Shown: piece after piece, positions 51,383-59,366 of the stretch
How positions within the stretch are numbered: the first letter of the stretch is position 1
How the letters are laid out: every line of letters starts with the position of its first letter
From: Nocardia kruczakiae NBRC 101016
GTDB lineage: Bacteria > Actinomycetota > Actinomycetes > Mycobacteriales > Mycobacteriaceae
Reading direction: 5' to 3'
Assembly (NCBI RefSeq): GCF_001612965.1
Contig: NZ_BDBL01000034.1
Span: 36,509 to 100,508 of the forward strand
Length of the DNA: 64,000 nucleotides
Made by a program: the position numbers and the translations under genes
Notes under the pieces: generated by a model
The model's database searches: none
Told to the model about the DNA's origin: nothing
What the model saw: only the letters and a program-made list of their open reading frames with translations

Positions 51383-53619
51383 AGGATCACCCCGGCCGGT
51401 GTGCGCCTCGTATCCGGCAGTCCCGGAATACGATTCGGGTCGATGCTGCCGATCTCGCTCGCCTCCAGCGGCAGCCGGCCGATGCGGTTGTTGCTGACGC
51501 CGCACAGGTACAGATGGCCGGCCTGTTCCTTGACCGAGGTCACCATCGGATAGTTCTCCATGGTCTGGTCCCACAGCACGTCCAGGATGCGGCCGCGGTC
51601 GTCGAACTTGAGCACACACGACATGTTCAGCTGCGGAACGACCCAATTGTCCAGTGACACTTCGCGTGTCATCCGCCGCCGCACTCCCGGATACTTGCGC
51701 AGCAGATCCGACATCGGGGTCCGCATCGCGCACAGCGGCAGCCAGTAGTTGCCGTCCGAGGACCGGTTCAGATTGTCCGGGTAGCCGGGCAGGTTCTCCA
51801 GAACCGGCTCGAGCTGACCCTGTTTCGGCCCGGCGATCCACAACCGGTCCACCCGGCACAGCCCGGTGCTGACGATCAGGATCGACTGCCCGTCGTGCGA
51901 GGTGCAGATTCCGTTGGGGAATACGTGATGGGAGACGACCACCTCGGTGCTGCCGTCGGGATCGATGCGCACCACCCGTCCGTTGGCGCGGAACTCCACC
52001 AGTTCGATCAGGAAGTCGGCGGTGTTGTTGCGGGTGGAGAAATCCGAGGCGTAGATCGAGCCGTCGGGGGCCACGTCGAGGTCGTCGACGGCCCGCAGGC
52101 CGGAGTCGTCGAGCAGGGAGAACGGGCTGCGTTTGACCTTGTTGGCCAGCAGTTCCGATTCCCCGTCCGGCGAGATCCGGTAGACGCCCATACCGCCCAC
52201 CGCGACCACCAGGTTCCCCTCGCGGTCGAACACGTGACCGCAGGGGAAACCGCCGGTGCGAGAGAAGATCTCACCCTCGGTGCGGTCGGGTGCGAACTTC
52301 CACACCCAGCCACGCTGATCACCGCAGAAGACGTTGCCGTCGGCGTCGACGGCGCAATCCTCGGCACCACGGATCTGGCCCAGGCCGATCGGCGGCGCGC
52401 CGGTCAGACGGCTGTTGAGATTCCAGACGCTGCCGGGGGCGTTGATATCGATCAGCGGCGGCAGGACCAGTTTCGCGGGGTCGATCTTGAGCTTCTCGAC
52501 CGTGCGCTGCCGATACTTACCCCATTTCAGGTCGAGGATCGTGAACAGCAGCAGCACCGCCGCGAGGATCACCGTGTAGTAGGACCCCTGTGCACCCTCG
52601 GCGATGGTGGCCTGCTGGATGATCGCCACCACGAGCACGCCGACGGTCGCCCGCAGAACCGATCCGCGGCCACCCTTCAAGCTCACCCCGCCGAGCACCA
52701 CCGCGGTCAACGCGATGATCTCCCAGCCGTGCCCGACATTCGGATCGGTGCGGCCGAGCCGGGCCGCGGTGAGCAGACCCGACAGGCCGGCCAGCGCCCC
52801 GGAGAGCACATAGATCCAGAAGGTGGTGGCGACGACCGGAATGCCGTTGCGGCGCGCGGACCGTCGATCCGAGCCGACCGCGGTGACCCACCAGCCCCAG
52901 CGGGAACGGGTCAGCCCGAGGTGCACGACGATCAACACCACGGCGAAGAGGAACCATTCGGTCGGGATGCCGGCGACCTTGCCGAAACTCAGGAAATCCC
53001 AGACGATGTCGGGTTTCGCGATGCCGATCTTCGTGCTGTAGGCGCTCTGCAGCGCGGAGGCCGCGCCGCCGAACGCGATCAGGGTCACCAGCGTCGTGAT
53101 GAACGGGCGCATCTTCAGCCGGGCGATGAGGACGCCGTTGATCGCGCCGAGCGCGGCCCCGATCACGATCGCCGCGGGCACCACCAGCGGCATCGGCCAG
53201 TTCCACACCCGGTTGGCCACCATCGCACCGAGCGAGGCGACGCCGACGACGGAACCGACCGACAGATCGATGCCGCCGCCGACGAGTACCACCGTCAAAC
53301 CGATGGCGAGCAGGCCGTATTCGGTCGCCTGGTCGAGGATGAGCGGGGTGTTATCGGCGCCGACCGGGGTGGTGGACAGCACGATCGCGCACAGGATCAG
53401 CGCCAGACCGAGCGGGACCGCGCCCTCCATCCAGCGCTTCTCGAACAGCTCCGACAGCGTGCGGTAGCGCGCGATGCGGTCGGTCCACCTACCGCCGGTG
53501 AGCGGGAAGGAGTCCACGCCGCGGGACAGGTACTTGATCCCCAGCCGCCCGCGCGTCAACGTCGGGGAAGACGTCGCGGGCGGCGAGGTGTCGGTGAGTG
53601 CGTCGACGGTCATGCTCAC
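51379..53619 (-). CDS. Fusion of RbsC-type ABC permease with a strictosidine-synthase-like propeller
   Basis: A 746-residue protein. Residues 1-380 are a ribose-type permease with about eight to ten membrane segments, a GLTVVLVGGGIDLSVGSVVG motif and the later ALTAVVLGGVSLKGGRGSVL, both diagnostic of RbsC/AraH-like proteins. Residues 390-746 form a soluble domain with EDCAVDADGNVFCGDQRG, AVDDLDVAPDGSIYASDFST and LENLPGYPDNLNRSSDGNYW, the strictosidine-synthase/SMP-30 pattern. The junction is continuous, with no stop or frame change. The propeller would face the cytoplasm if the permease ends inside, placing a possible hydrolase at the channel exit. It overlaps the binding-protein gene by 4 nt. 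Confidence 0.85.
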   Translation of the reverse strand: MSMTVDALTDTSPPATSSPTLTRGRLGIKYLSRGVDSFPLTGGRWTDRIARYRTLSELFEKRWMEGAVPLGLALILCAIVLSTTPVGADNTPLILDQATEYGLLAIGLTVVLVGGGIDLSVGSVVGVASLGAMVANRVWNWPMPLVVPAAIVIGAALGAINGVLIARLKMRPFITTLVTLIAFGGAASALQSAYSTKIGIAKPDIVWDFLSFGKVAGIPTEWFLFAVVLIVVHLGLTRSRWGWWVTAVGSDRRSARRNGIPVVATTFWIYVLSGALAGLSGLLTAARLGRTDPNVGHGWEIIALTAVVLGGVSLKGGRGSVLRATVGVLVVAIIQQATIAEGAQGSYYTVILAAVLLLFTILDLKWGKYRQRTVEKLKIDPAKLVLPPLIDINAPGSVWNLNSRLTGAPPIGLGQIRGAEDCAVDADGNVFCGDQRGWVWKFAPDRTEGEIFSRTGGFPCGHVFDREGNLVVAVGGMGVYRISPDGESELLANKVKRSPFSLLDDSGLRAVDDLDVAPDGSIYASDFSTRNNTADFLIELVEFRANGRVVRIDPDGSTEVVVSHHVFPNGICTSHDGQSILIVSTGLCRVDRLWIAGPKQGQLEPVLENLPGYPDNLNRSSDGNYWLPLCAMRTPMSDLLRKYPGVRRRMTREVSLDNWVVPQLNMSCVLKFDDRGRILDVLWDQTMENYPMVTSVKEQAGHLYLCGVSNNRIGRLPLEASEIGSIDPNRIPGLPDTRRTPAGVIL

Positions 53620-54686
53620 TGGCCCTTGTAGCAGGCGATGGAGACGTCGTCGACGTTGGACTTGTCGACCATCGCGTCGGAGACGAACGACACGGTGTGG
53701 TTGCCGGCGGGTTTGACGCCGGACTGGATCAGCTGCTGGGTCGCGACCGCCGCCGCCTCACCGATGCCTTGGACGTCGTAGGCGACCGACGCGGTGACCA
53801 GGCCCTGCTTCAGCGCGTCACACCAGCTCTTGTCGGCGTCGAAGGTGTAGGTACCCACCGAATCCGGTGCCACCTGGCCGCGTCCGACGGCGTTGGCGAC
53901 GGTCTGGCCGACGGTCACCGCGTTGACGTCGTAGGTCACCAGGAAACCGCACAGCTTGCCCTGCGACTGCTGCAGCATCGACTCCGCCGCCTGCTGGGCG
54001 ACCGCGTTCTGGAACTGCGAATGGGCAAGGGTCACTGTGTATCCCAGCGGATCGAGCACATCGTGAATGCCTTTGGTCCACTGGATCGAGGCCGGGTCGT
54101 TACCGGGGCCGTCGATGATCGCGACCTGCTTGGGCGCGTTGCGGCGGCCGCAGTCGTCGGCCGCGCGCTGGGCGATCGTGCGGGCGGCGTGCCCGACGTC
54201 GACGCCGATGAACGCGTCACCGAGGCGGGTCGACATCATGTTCAGCACGACGGTGTAGATGCCGGCGCGCTCGGCCTGCTGAATCGCGCTGTCGAGCAGG
54301 CCCAGATCCTGGTTCTGCAGCACCAGGACATCGGCGGCCTTGCGGGCGATCAGGTCGTTGATCGTGCTGATCATCCGGTCGCTGGAGAAATTGGAGTCGT
54401 AGACCTGGAAGTCGGCGCCGAGATTGCCGAAGGCCCGCTGCATCGTCGAACCCCAGTTCTCGGTCAGCGCATAGCCTTTGTAGAGGATCGGGACGAAGGC
54501 GATCTTCTTGCCCTTCATCACGTCGTGGGCCTTCTGCACCGCGGCGTTCATATCCACGGTGGCGCCGAACGCCTGATCGCCGCCCGCGGCTCCGCCGGAA
54601 CTGGCGCCGCTGTCCACCGAACATCCGGCGACGGCGAACGCTGCCAGAGCGGCCGTCACCAGGGCGAGTATCTTCTTACGGTTCAT
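53616..54686 (-). CDS. Sugar-type ABC substrate-binding lipoprotein
   Basis: A 356-residue Peripla_BP_4-type protein with a lipoprotein signal: MNRKKILALVTAALAAFAVA then the lipobox AGC (Cys at about 22). The mature part has repeated Rossmann-like units including GKKIAFVPILYKGYALTENW, DVLVLQNQDLGLLDSAIQQA and KQVAIIDGPGNDPASIQWTK, as in ribose or autoinducer-2 binding proteins. It is anchored outside the membrane and delivers ligand to the permeases. The ligand is not known; context suggests a lactone, polyol or cyclic compound rather than plain ribose. Confidence 0.9.
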   Translation of the reverse strand: MNRKKILALVTAALAAFAVAGCSVDSGASSGGAAGGDQAFGATVDMNAAVQKAHDVMKGKKIAFVPILYKGYALTENWGSTMQRAFGNLGADFQVYDSNFSSDRMISTINDLIARKAADVLVLQNQDLGLLDSAIQQAERAGIYTVVLNMMSTRLGDAFIGVDVGHAARTIAQRAADDCGRRNAPKQVAIIDGPGNDPASIQWTKGIHDVLDPLGYTVTLAHSQFQNAVAQQAAESMLQQSQGKLCGFLVTYDVNAVTVGQTVANAVGRGQVAPDSVGTYTFDADKSWCDALKQGLVTASVAYDVQGIGEAAAVATQQLIQSGVKPAGNHTVSFVSDAMVDKSNVDDVSIACYKGQ

Positions 54687-54744
54687 CGTCGAACCTTCCT
54701 GCTGTGTGACTTGTCGATTGGGAAATGACTTGTGGGGGAGGGCA

Positions 54745-55761
54745 TTACAGTTCGCCGGACTTCTCGGTCTCGACGTTGCGTGGATGCAGCCAGGCGTCGA
54801 AGGCGATGGCGGCGATCAGCACCGCGCCACGGATGAGGTCCTGGAAGGCGGTGGTGAGGCCGTGCAGCACCAGCAGGTTGTTCAGGACGCCGACGAACAG
54901 CGACCCCGCGAGCACACCGAGAATCGTGCCGCGCCCGCCCGACAGCGAGACACCGCCGATGACGGCGACGGTCAACGCCGTGAACAGGATCGGATCGAAG
55001 GAGGTGACGGTGGTCTGCACGCTGCCCTGGATCGACACCGCCACATATCCGGCCAGCACGGCCAGCAATGCGGCGATCACGTAGGTCAGCACCTGCAGCG
55101 GACGCACGGGAGCGCCGGTGGCGCGGGCGGTGTCGAAGTTGTCGCCCATCGCGCGGATCAACCGGCCCGCGGAGGTGAAGGAGATGAACAGCCACGCCAG
55201 GACGAACACCGCGGCGGCCACCAGCACCGGTCGCGGAACGCCGAGGACCGCGCCGTTGTTCAGCGCCGCGATCCAGGATCCGCCGGGCACGTTGTAGACG
55301 TTGCTCGTCAGGAACAGGATGTCGACACCGCCGATGGCGAGCATGCCGGTCGCCAGGGTCGCGAACAGTGCCGGCACCTCGAAGTAGGCGATCAGCACAC
55401 CGTTGATCACGCCGATCAGCAGGGCCAGTCCGGCCATGAGGAGAATCGCTTCACCTTCCGGCATACCGCGATTCATGAACGCCAGGGTCGCCTGCGCGGA
55501 GCCGAGCCCGATTCCGGCCACCGACAAGTCGATCCCCTTGCCGAGGATGACCACCGCCTCGCCGACGGCCAGAATGCCGAACGCCGCCGACAGGCTCGCG
55601 ATGCTGGTGAAGTTGTTCAGCGACAGGAAGTTCGGAGTCGCCAGTGCACCCACGAGGCAGACCAGCACCGTGATGCCGAGCACCAGATAGCCCTGTTCGA
55701 CCCGGGCGATCCGAGCCCGTGGCGAGATGTGTACGCGAGTGTCCAGCGTGGCCGTGGTCAT
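54745..55761 (-). CDS. Ribose-type ABC transporter permease
   Basis: A 338-residue integral membrane protein with about nine to ten hydrophobic segments, the AVGEAVVILGKGIDLSVAGI motif near residue 65 and TVAVIGGVSLSGGRGTILGV near residue 265, as in RbsC. It is the first gene of the five-gene importer operon, 58 nt before the binding protein. It lacks the C-terminal propeller found on its partner at 51379, so the importer would carry a heterodimeric permease with the extra domain on one half. Confidence 0.91.
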   Translation of the reverse strand: MTTATLDTRVHISPRARIARVEQGYLVLGITVLVCLVGALATPNFLSLNNFTSIASLSAAFGILAVGEAVVILGKGIDLSVAGIGLGSAQATLAFMNRGMPEGEAILLMAGLALLIGVINGVLIAYFEVPALFATLATGMLAIGGVDILFLTSNVYNVPGGSWIAALNNGAVLGVPRPVLVAAAVFVLAWLFISFTSAGRLIRAMGDNFDTARATGAPVRPLQVLTYVIAALLAVLAGYVAVSIQGSVQTTVTSFDPILFTALTVAVIGGVSLSGGRGTILGVLAGSLFVGVLNNLLVLHGLTTAFQDLIRGAVLIAAIAFDAWLHPRNVETEKSGEL

Positions 55762-55884
55762 CGTCGACCACGCCCGTCGCTGCTGTGTGATGGCTCCATC
55801 GCCGCTCCTCGTCAGTCATGTGATGTGGCTGACAACTGTGGCGGAGGGCACAGCGCGAGGGCATCTGACGCCGGGTGGATTCGA

Positions 55885-57063
55885 CTACGACGTTCGGATG
55901 ATCGGGCGGCGGTGGCTGCGGGCGATGAGCGCGGAGCGCAGATACCACAGGCCGGTGGAGCGCGACACGTCCAGGCCGGTGAGTTGAGCGATGCGTTTGA
56001 GCCGGTAGTCGACCGAATTGGGGTGCAGGTGCAGCCGATTGGCCGTGCGTTTGCGGCTCTGGTCGTGGGCGATGAAACACTGCAGCGTGCTGAGCAATTC
56101 GGGGTAGTCGTCGAGTGGATCCAGCAGCGCGCTCAACTTGTCCAGGCCGGGGCCCGGGCGGGTGAGCTGATACTCGAGGGCCAGATCGTCGAAGCGATGC
56201 AATCCGGTCATGCCGAGCCGGGCCGTGAGGTCGAGCAGCTCGTGCGCACGGTCGGCGGCCGCGGGAATGGCGCCGGCCTCGGCCCGGGTGACCGCGGCGG
56301 CGATCGGCACACCCGCCGTCCGGGTGAGGTCGGCGACGAGTGCGTCGAGACCGGTTTCCTCCACAAGCGACGTGGGCACCAGTACGGAGCCGCCGTCGAG
56401 CGACAGCACGTCCAGTGCGGCGCCGCGGAATCGGTCGGCGAGCTCGGCTCGCACCCGGCGCAGAGGTGCGGCGGTCAGGAGGTCGGGGTCGGCCCGCGGG
56501 GACAGTGAATCCGGGTATCGCAGGACGGTCAGTGCCAGTACCCAGTACTCGTCGGCGATCACAATTCCGCCGTGTCGGGTCAGCGCCGAGGTCGGGCGCC
56601 CCTCCAGCAAGGCGGTAGCGAGGGCGCGAGCGGCGTGCTGGTGATGACGGTCGGCGGCGGCCTGGACCTGACGTGCATAGGCTCCGGCGACCGTCGAGGT
56701 GATCGTGTTCAGCAGGTCCAGAACGACGTCGCTGTCGATGGTGTGGCGGCGGACGCCGGCTGGGCCGATCCGCGGCACCGCGCTGCGAGTCACGAGATCG
56801 ATGGCCAGCCGGACACCGTCGTGCATCAGTCGCAGGATCGTGTCGATGGGTATCCCGTCGCGTGCCCAGCACGACGCCTCATGCTGCAGACGCTGTAGAT
56901 GTTCGGGACGTTCCTGGCCGGCCAGAATGCAGATCGACAGCTCGAGGCATTCCTGGACGGCGTGAGTGAGGTTGTGGCCGTAGGCCGATGGCCGGTCGTT
57001 ACGAGGCGAGGCGGGATGCGGCGGTGGGACGCGGTCCGCCCGCGCGAGTTGTCTTTGCGGCAC
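55885..57063 (-). CDS. PucR/CdaR-type transcriptional regulator
   Basis: A 392-residue protein with a long N-terminal helical region, a GGDEF-like CdaR central region (about 185-290) and a C-terminal PucR helix-turn-helix (about 330-375) reading TLQCFIAHDQSRKRTANRLH then LHPNSVDYRLKRIAQLTGLD. Such regulators often control catabolic or transport genes in response to the substrate. GTG 57063 is chosen for its strong GGAGGAG site; a longer reading would extend through operator B. It lies 123 nt upstream of the importer operon in the same direction and likely regulates it. Confidence 0.83.
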   Translation of the reverse strand: MPQRQLARADRVPPPHPASPRNDRPSAYGHNLTHAVQECLELSICILAGQERPEHLQRLQHEASCWARDGIPIDTILRLMHDGVRLAIDLVTRSAVPRIGPAGVRRHTIDSDVVLDLLNTITSTVAGAYARQVQAAADRHHQHAARALATALLEGRPTSALTRHGGIVIADEYWVLALTVLRYPDSLSPRADPDLLTAAPLRRVRAELADRFRGAALDVLSLDGGSVLVPTSLVEETGLDALVADLTRTAGVPIAAAVTRAEAGAIPAAADRAHELLDLTARLGMTGLHRFDDLALEYQLTRPGPGLDKLSALLDPLDDYPELLSTLQCFIAHDQSRKRTANRLHLHPNSVDYRLKRIAQLTGLDVSRSTGLWYLRSALIARSHRRPIIRTS

Positions 57064-57284
57064 TGCTCCTCCTATCCGGAGTTGAACCCCGAGATCCGGC
57101 GTGCGAGCGCCGTTAACGGAGTGGGAGCGCAGTAGCGAGTTTCGGGCATCGGAAATCTCCTTCGTCGATTCCGTATTCGGGTCGAAACGCAGACTCGGTG
57201 TGCGCGGGGACCGTAGACTCCGCTGGCGCGTAGCGCCCAGATCGTTCGAGTTACCCGAGACTACGGGCGCTGCCGACCGCGAAG

Positions 57285-57302
57285 TGTTCAAGTATTTGGA
57301 CA
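57285..57302. promoter_or_regulatory. Palindromic operator B (TGTTCAAGTATTTGGACA)
   Basis: TGTTCA-N6-TGGACA, one half-site mismatch. Read on the other strand it differs from operator A at only two of 18 positions. It lies 168 nt upstream of the GAF/Fis gene and 221 nt upstream of the PucR gene. Confidence 0.6.
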
Positions 57303-57378
57303 CACCCCGGGACGGCGGCGTCGGTGCTGGTCACCGCGCGGTTTTTCCGCCGAGGATGTGACTTGCATCATTTCGTAC

Positions 57379-57389
57379 ATAAAATATAA
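57379..57389. promoter_or_regulatory. AT-rich box 11 (ATAAAATATAA)
   Basis: Nine of eleven match, 81 nt upstream of the GAF/Fis start. It is the weakest member and the only one outside the CoA-metabolism region, so it may be an ordinary -10 element. Confidence 0.35.
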
Positions 57390-57470
57390 TGCTTCTCACA
57401 TACTCACACTCGCCATGCCATCGAGAAGCGCAACAGGGTAGGCGAGTCAGGCGAGACAAGGTGGTGTCGC

Positions 57471-59078
57471 GTGCCTTCGATATCGGCGCATCCCGGCATG
57501 AGACCGGCACGACCCGAAATCGCGTCGGCGTGGTTACGATCCCGGCTCAACGGCCTCGACGAACATGTCACGCCCCGATTCGATTCCGACGCGATCGCCG
57601 TCGACTCCGGCCTCACGCGGGCGGCGCGTCCCGTGCTCGAACGAGCCACGGCCGAACTGGACGGCACCTCGGTCACACTGCTGCTGGCCGACCATTCCGC
57701 CCGGGTGGTGGATGTCCAGTGCGCGGACCGCTCGACACTGCGCGGCGTCGCCGATCTGGGCGTGGTGCCGGGTATCCGGCTCGCCGAGGACGAGGTCGGC
57801 GCCAACGCGGTGGGCACCCCGATCGAAACCCGGCAGGGACTGCTCGTGGAAGGCCCCGAACACTTCATGTCGGCGTTCCAGGGCTTCACCTGCTACGGGC
57901 ATCCGATCGTCAATCCGGTCACCCGCAGGCTCGAGGGCGTCCTCGACATCAGCGGCCGGGCCGGTGACGACCACCGGCTGTTCCCGCCCTTCGCGCGGCG
58001 GGTGGTCCGTGAGATCGAAGATCGCCTCCAACTCGACGCCTCGCAGTCGCAGCGTCAGCTCCTGACCGCCTTCCAAGCCGCGGCGACCCGGCGTAAACGA
58101 GCGGTCGTCGCGGTCGGGCACGGCCTGGTCCTGGCCACACCCGCCGCTCTGGATCTGCTGGAACCGGCCGATCACGCGGCCGTGCGGATGTGCGTCGAGG
58201 GCACCCGCTTCGCCGGTGAGGCCATCCACCGCCTCACCCTGGTCTCCGGACGCACCGTCCGCCTGCGGTGTGTCCCGGTCGACGACGACCACGGCGTGCT
58301 GGTCGATATCGTCCCCGACCAGGACACCCGTCGTGGCGAGCGTCCCGCCGCGCGGCCACTGGGCTGGCCGCTGCTGGTGGTCGGCGAACTGGGCAGTGGC
58401 CGCTCCGCCGCCGCCCGGGAGGCCGCAGGGCCCGATGCGACCGAACTCGACGCCACCGAAATCGTGCGGCTGGGCGAACAGGCGTGGGCCGCCGACACCG
58501 AACTCCTGCTCGGCAGTGCGGGACCCGCCGTGGTCGTCGAAAACATCCAACTGCTCTCGGAACAGATGACGACACTGCTGGCCCGGTATCTGCGCGGCGC
58601 GCGGCGCAACGTCGTGCTGACCTCGACCCCCGGCGAACACCTCGACAGCGTGCACGCCCCACTGGTGGTGCTGTGCAACCACCGCAACGAACTGCTGCCG
58701 CTGCGCCGCCGCCGCCACGAAATCCCGCAGCTGGCGCGGCACATGCTCGCCGAGGTGAATCCGGACGGGCAGACCCGGCTGACCGCCGAGACGCTGCGCA
58801 TCCTGGCCGAACAACCGTGGCCCGGCAATCTGGCGGAGCTGCGGCGCGTGATCGCGACCGTCGCCGAACTGCGCTCGGCCGGCGACATCATTCCCTCGGA
58901 TCTGCCGGCCTCGCACCGCGAGCGTCCCGCACCGGCGTCGCCGTTCCGGCAGGCCGAGCGGGAGGTCATCGTCGCGGCCCTGGAAGCCGCCGGCGGCAAC
59001 CGCCTGCAAGCGGCGCGAGCGCTCGGAGTCAGTCGTTCCACTCTGTACAACCGGCTGCGCGCCCTGCACATCGACTGA
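57471..59078 (+). CDS. GAF/Fis-type regulator with degenerate sigma-54 AAA domain (AcoR-like)
   Basis: A 535-residue protein: N-terminal GAF domain (about 40-190, with LAEDEVGANAVGTPIETRQG and FTCYGHPIVNP), a central AAA-like region and a C-terminal Fis helix-turn-helix (about 495-533, AAGGNRLQAARALGVSRSTL then YNRLRALHI). The Walker A position reads GELGSGRSAAAREA, lacking the usual G-K-T/S, and no GAFTGA loop is present. It therefore probably does not remodel sigma-54 polymerase but acts as a simple ligand-controlled binder. Such Fis domains bind palindromes; operators A-D are candidates. GTG 57471 follows AAGGTGG. Confidence 0.83.
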   Translation: MPSISAHPGMRPARPEIASAWLRSRLNGLDEHVTPRFDSDAIAVDSGLTRAARPVLERATAELDGTSVTLLLADHSARVVDVQCADRSTLRGVADLGVVPGIRLAEDEVGANAVGTPIETRQGLLVEGPEHFMSAFQGFTCYGHPIVNPVTRRLEGVLDISGRAGDDHRLFPPFARRVVREIEDRLQLDASQSQRQLLTAFQAAATRRKRAVVAVGHGLVLATPAALDLLEPADHAAVRMCVEGTRFAGEAIHRLTLVSGRTVRLRCVPVDDDHGVLVDIVPDQDTRRGERPAARPLGWPLLVVGELGSGRSAAAREAAGPDATELDATEIVRLGEQAWAADTELLLGSAGPAVVVENIQLLSEQMTTLLARYLRGARRNVVLTSTPGEHLDSVHAPLVVLCNHRNELLPLRRRRHEIPQLARHMLAEVNPDGQTRLTAETLRILAEQPWPGNLAELRRVIATVAELRSAGDIIPSDLPASHRERPAPASPFRQAEREVIVAALEAAGGNRLQAARALGVSRSTLYNRLRALHID

Positions 59079-59089
59079 ATCACGGTGAG

Positions 59090-59107
59090 TGTCCAAAACT
59101 TTGGACA
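59090..59107. promoter_or_regulatory. Palindromic operator C (TGTCCAAAACTTTGGACA)
   Basis: Core of a near-perfect 30-bp palindrome (59084-59113: 14-base arms GGTGAGTGTCCAAA with centre AC). It lies 12 nt after the GAF/Fis stop and 259 nt upstream of the conservon kinase gene, in an otherwise featureless 288-bp gap. Confidence 0.65.
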
Positions 59108-59366
59108 CTCACCGGCCGGATGCCTCTCTACTGTGGGTCGGGCGCCGAATCAGCCGGCCCCGGACAGTTCCGGACTTGACGCTGATCGCGACCCGTCGGC
59201 GGACGGTCGCGGTCGGCTCGCGTACGGGCACGTCCACTCCGACTCCGCCGGAGTAGTCCGACCCGATCGATTTCGGCGGTTGGGGGGTCTCCGGGGTCCG
59301 CGCGCGGCGACAACGCGTGCCGGACCCCGGGGGCAACTCGCCCACATCGACGTTTGGACTCCATTG

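Larger units (their letters stand above)
57064..57470. other. 407-bp divergent control region between PucR and GAF/Fis genes
   Basis: No gene is supported here. It contains operator B (57285-57302), AT-rich box 11 (57379-57389) and the ribosome sites of both flanking genes. The GC-rich part 57064-57280 shows nothing else that stands out. Confidence 0.7.

Noticed and set aside
57064..57303. Longer N-terminus of the PucR gene
   Set aside because: It passes through operator B and is Arg/Ser-rich; the GTG at 57063 has a strong GGAGGAG site.
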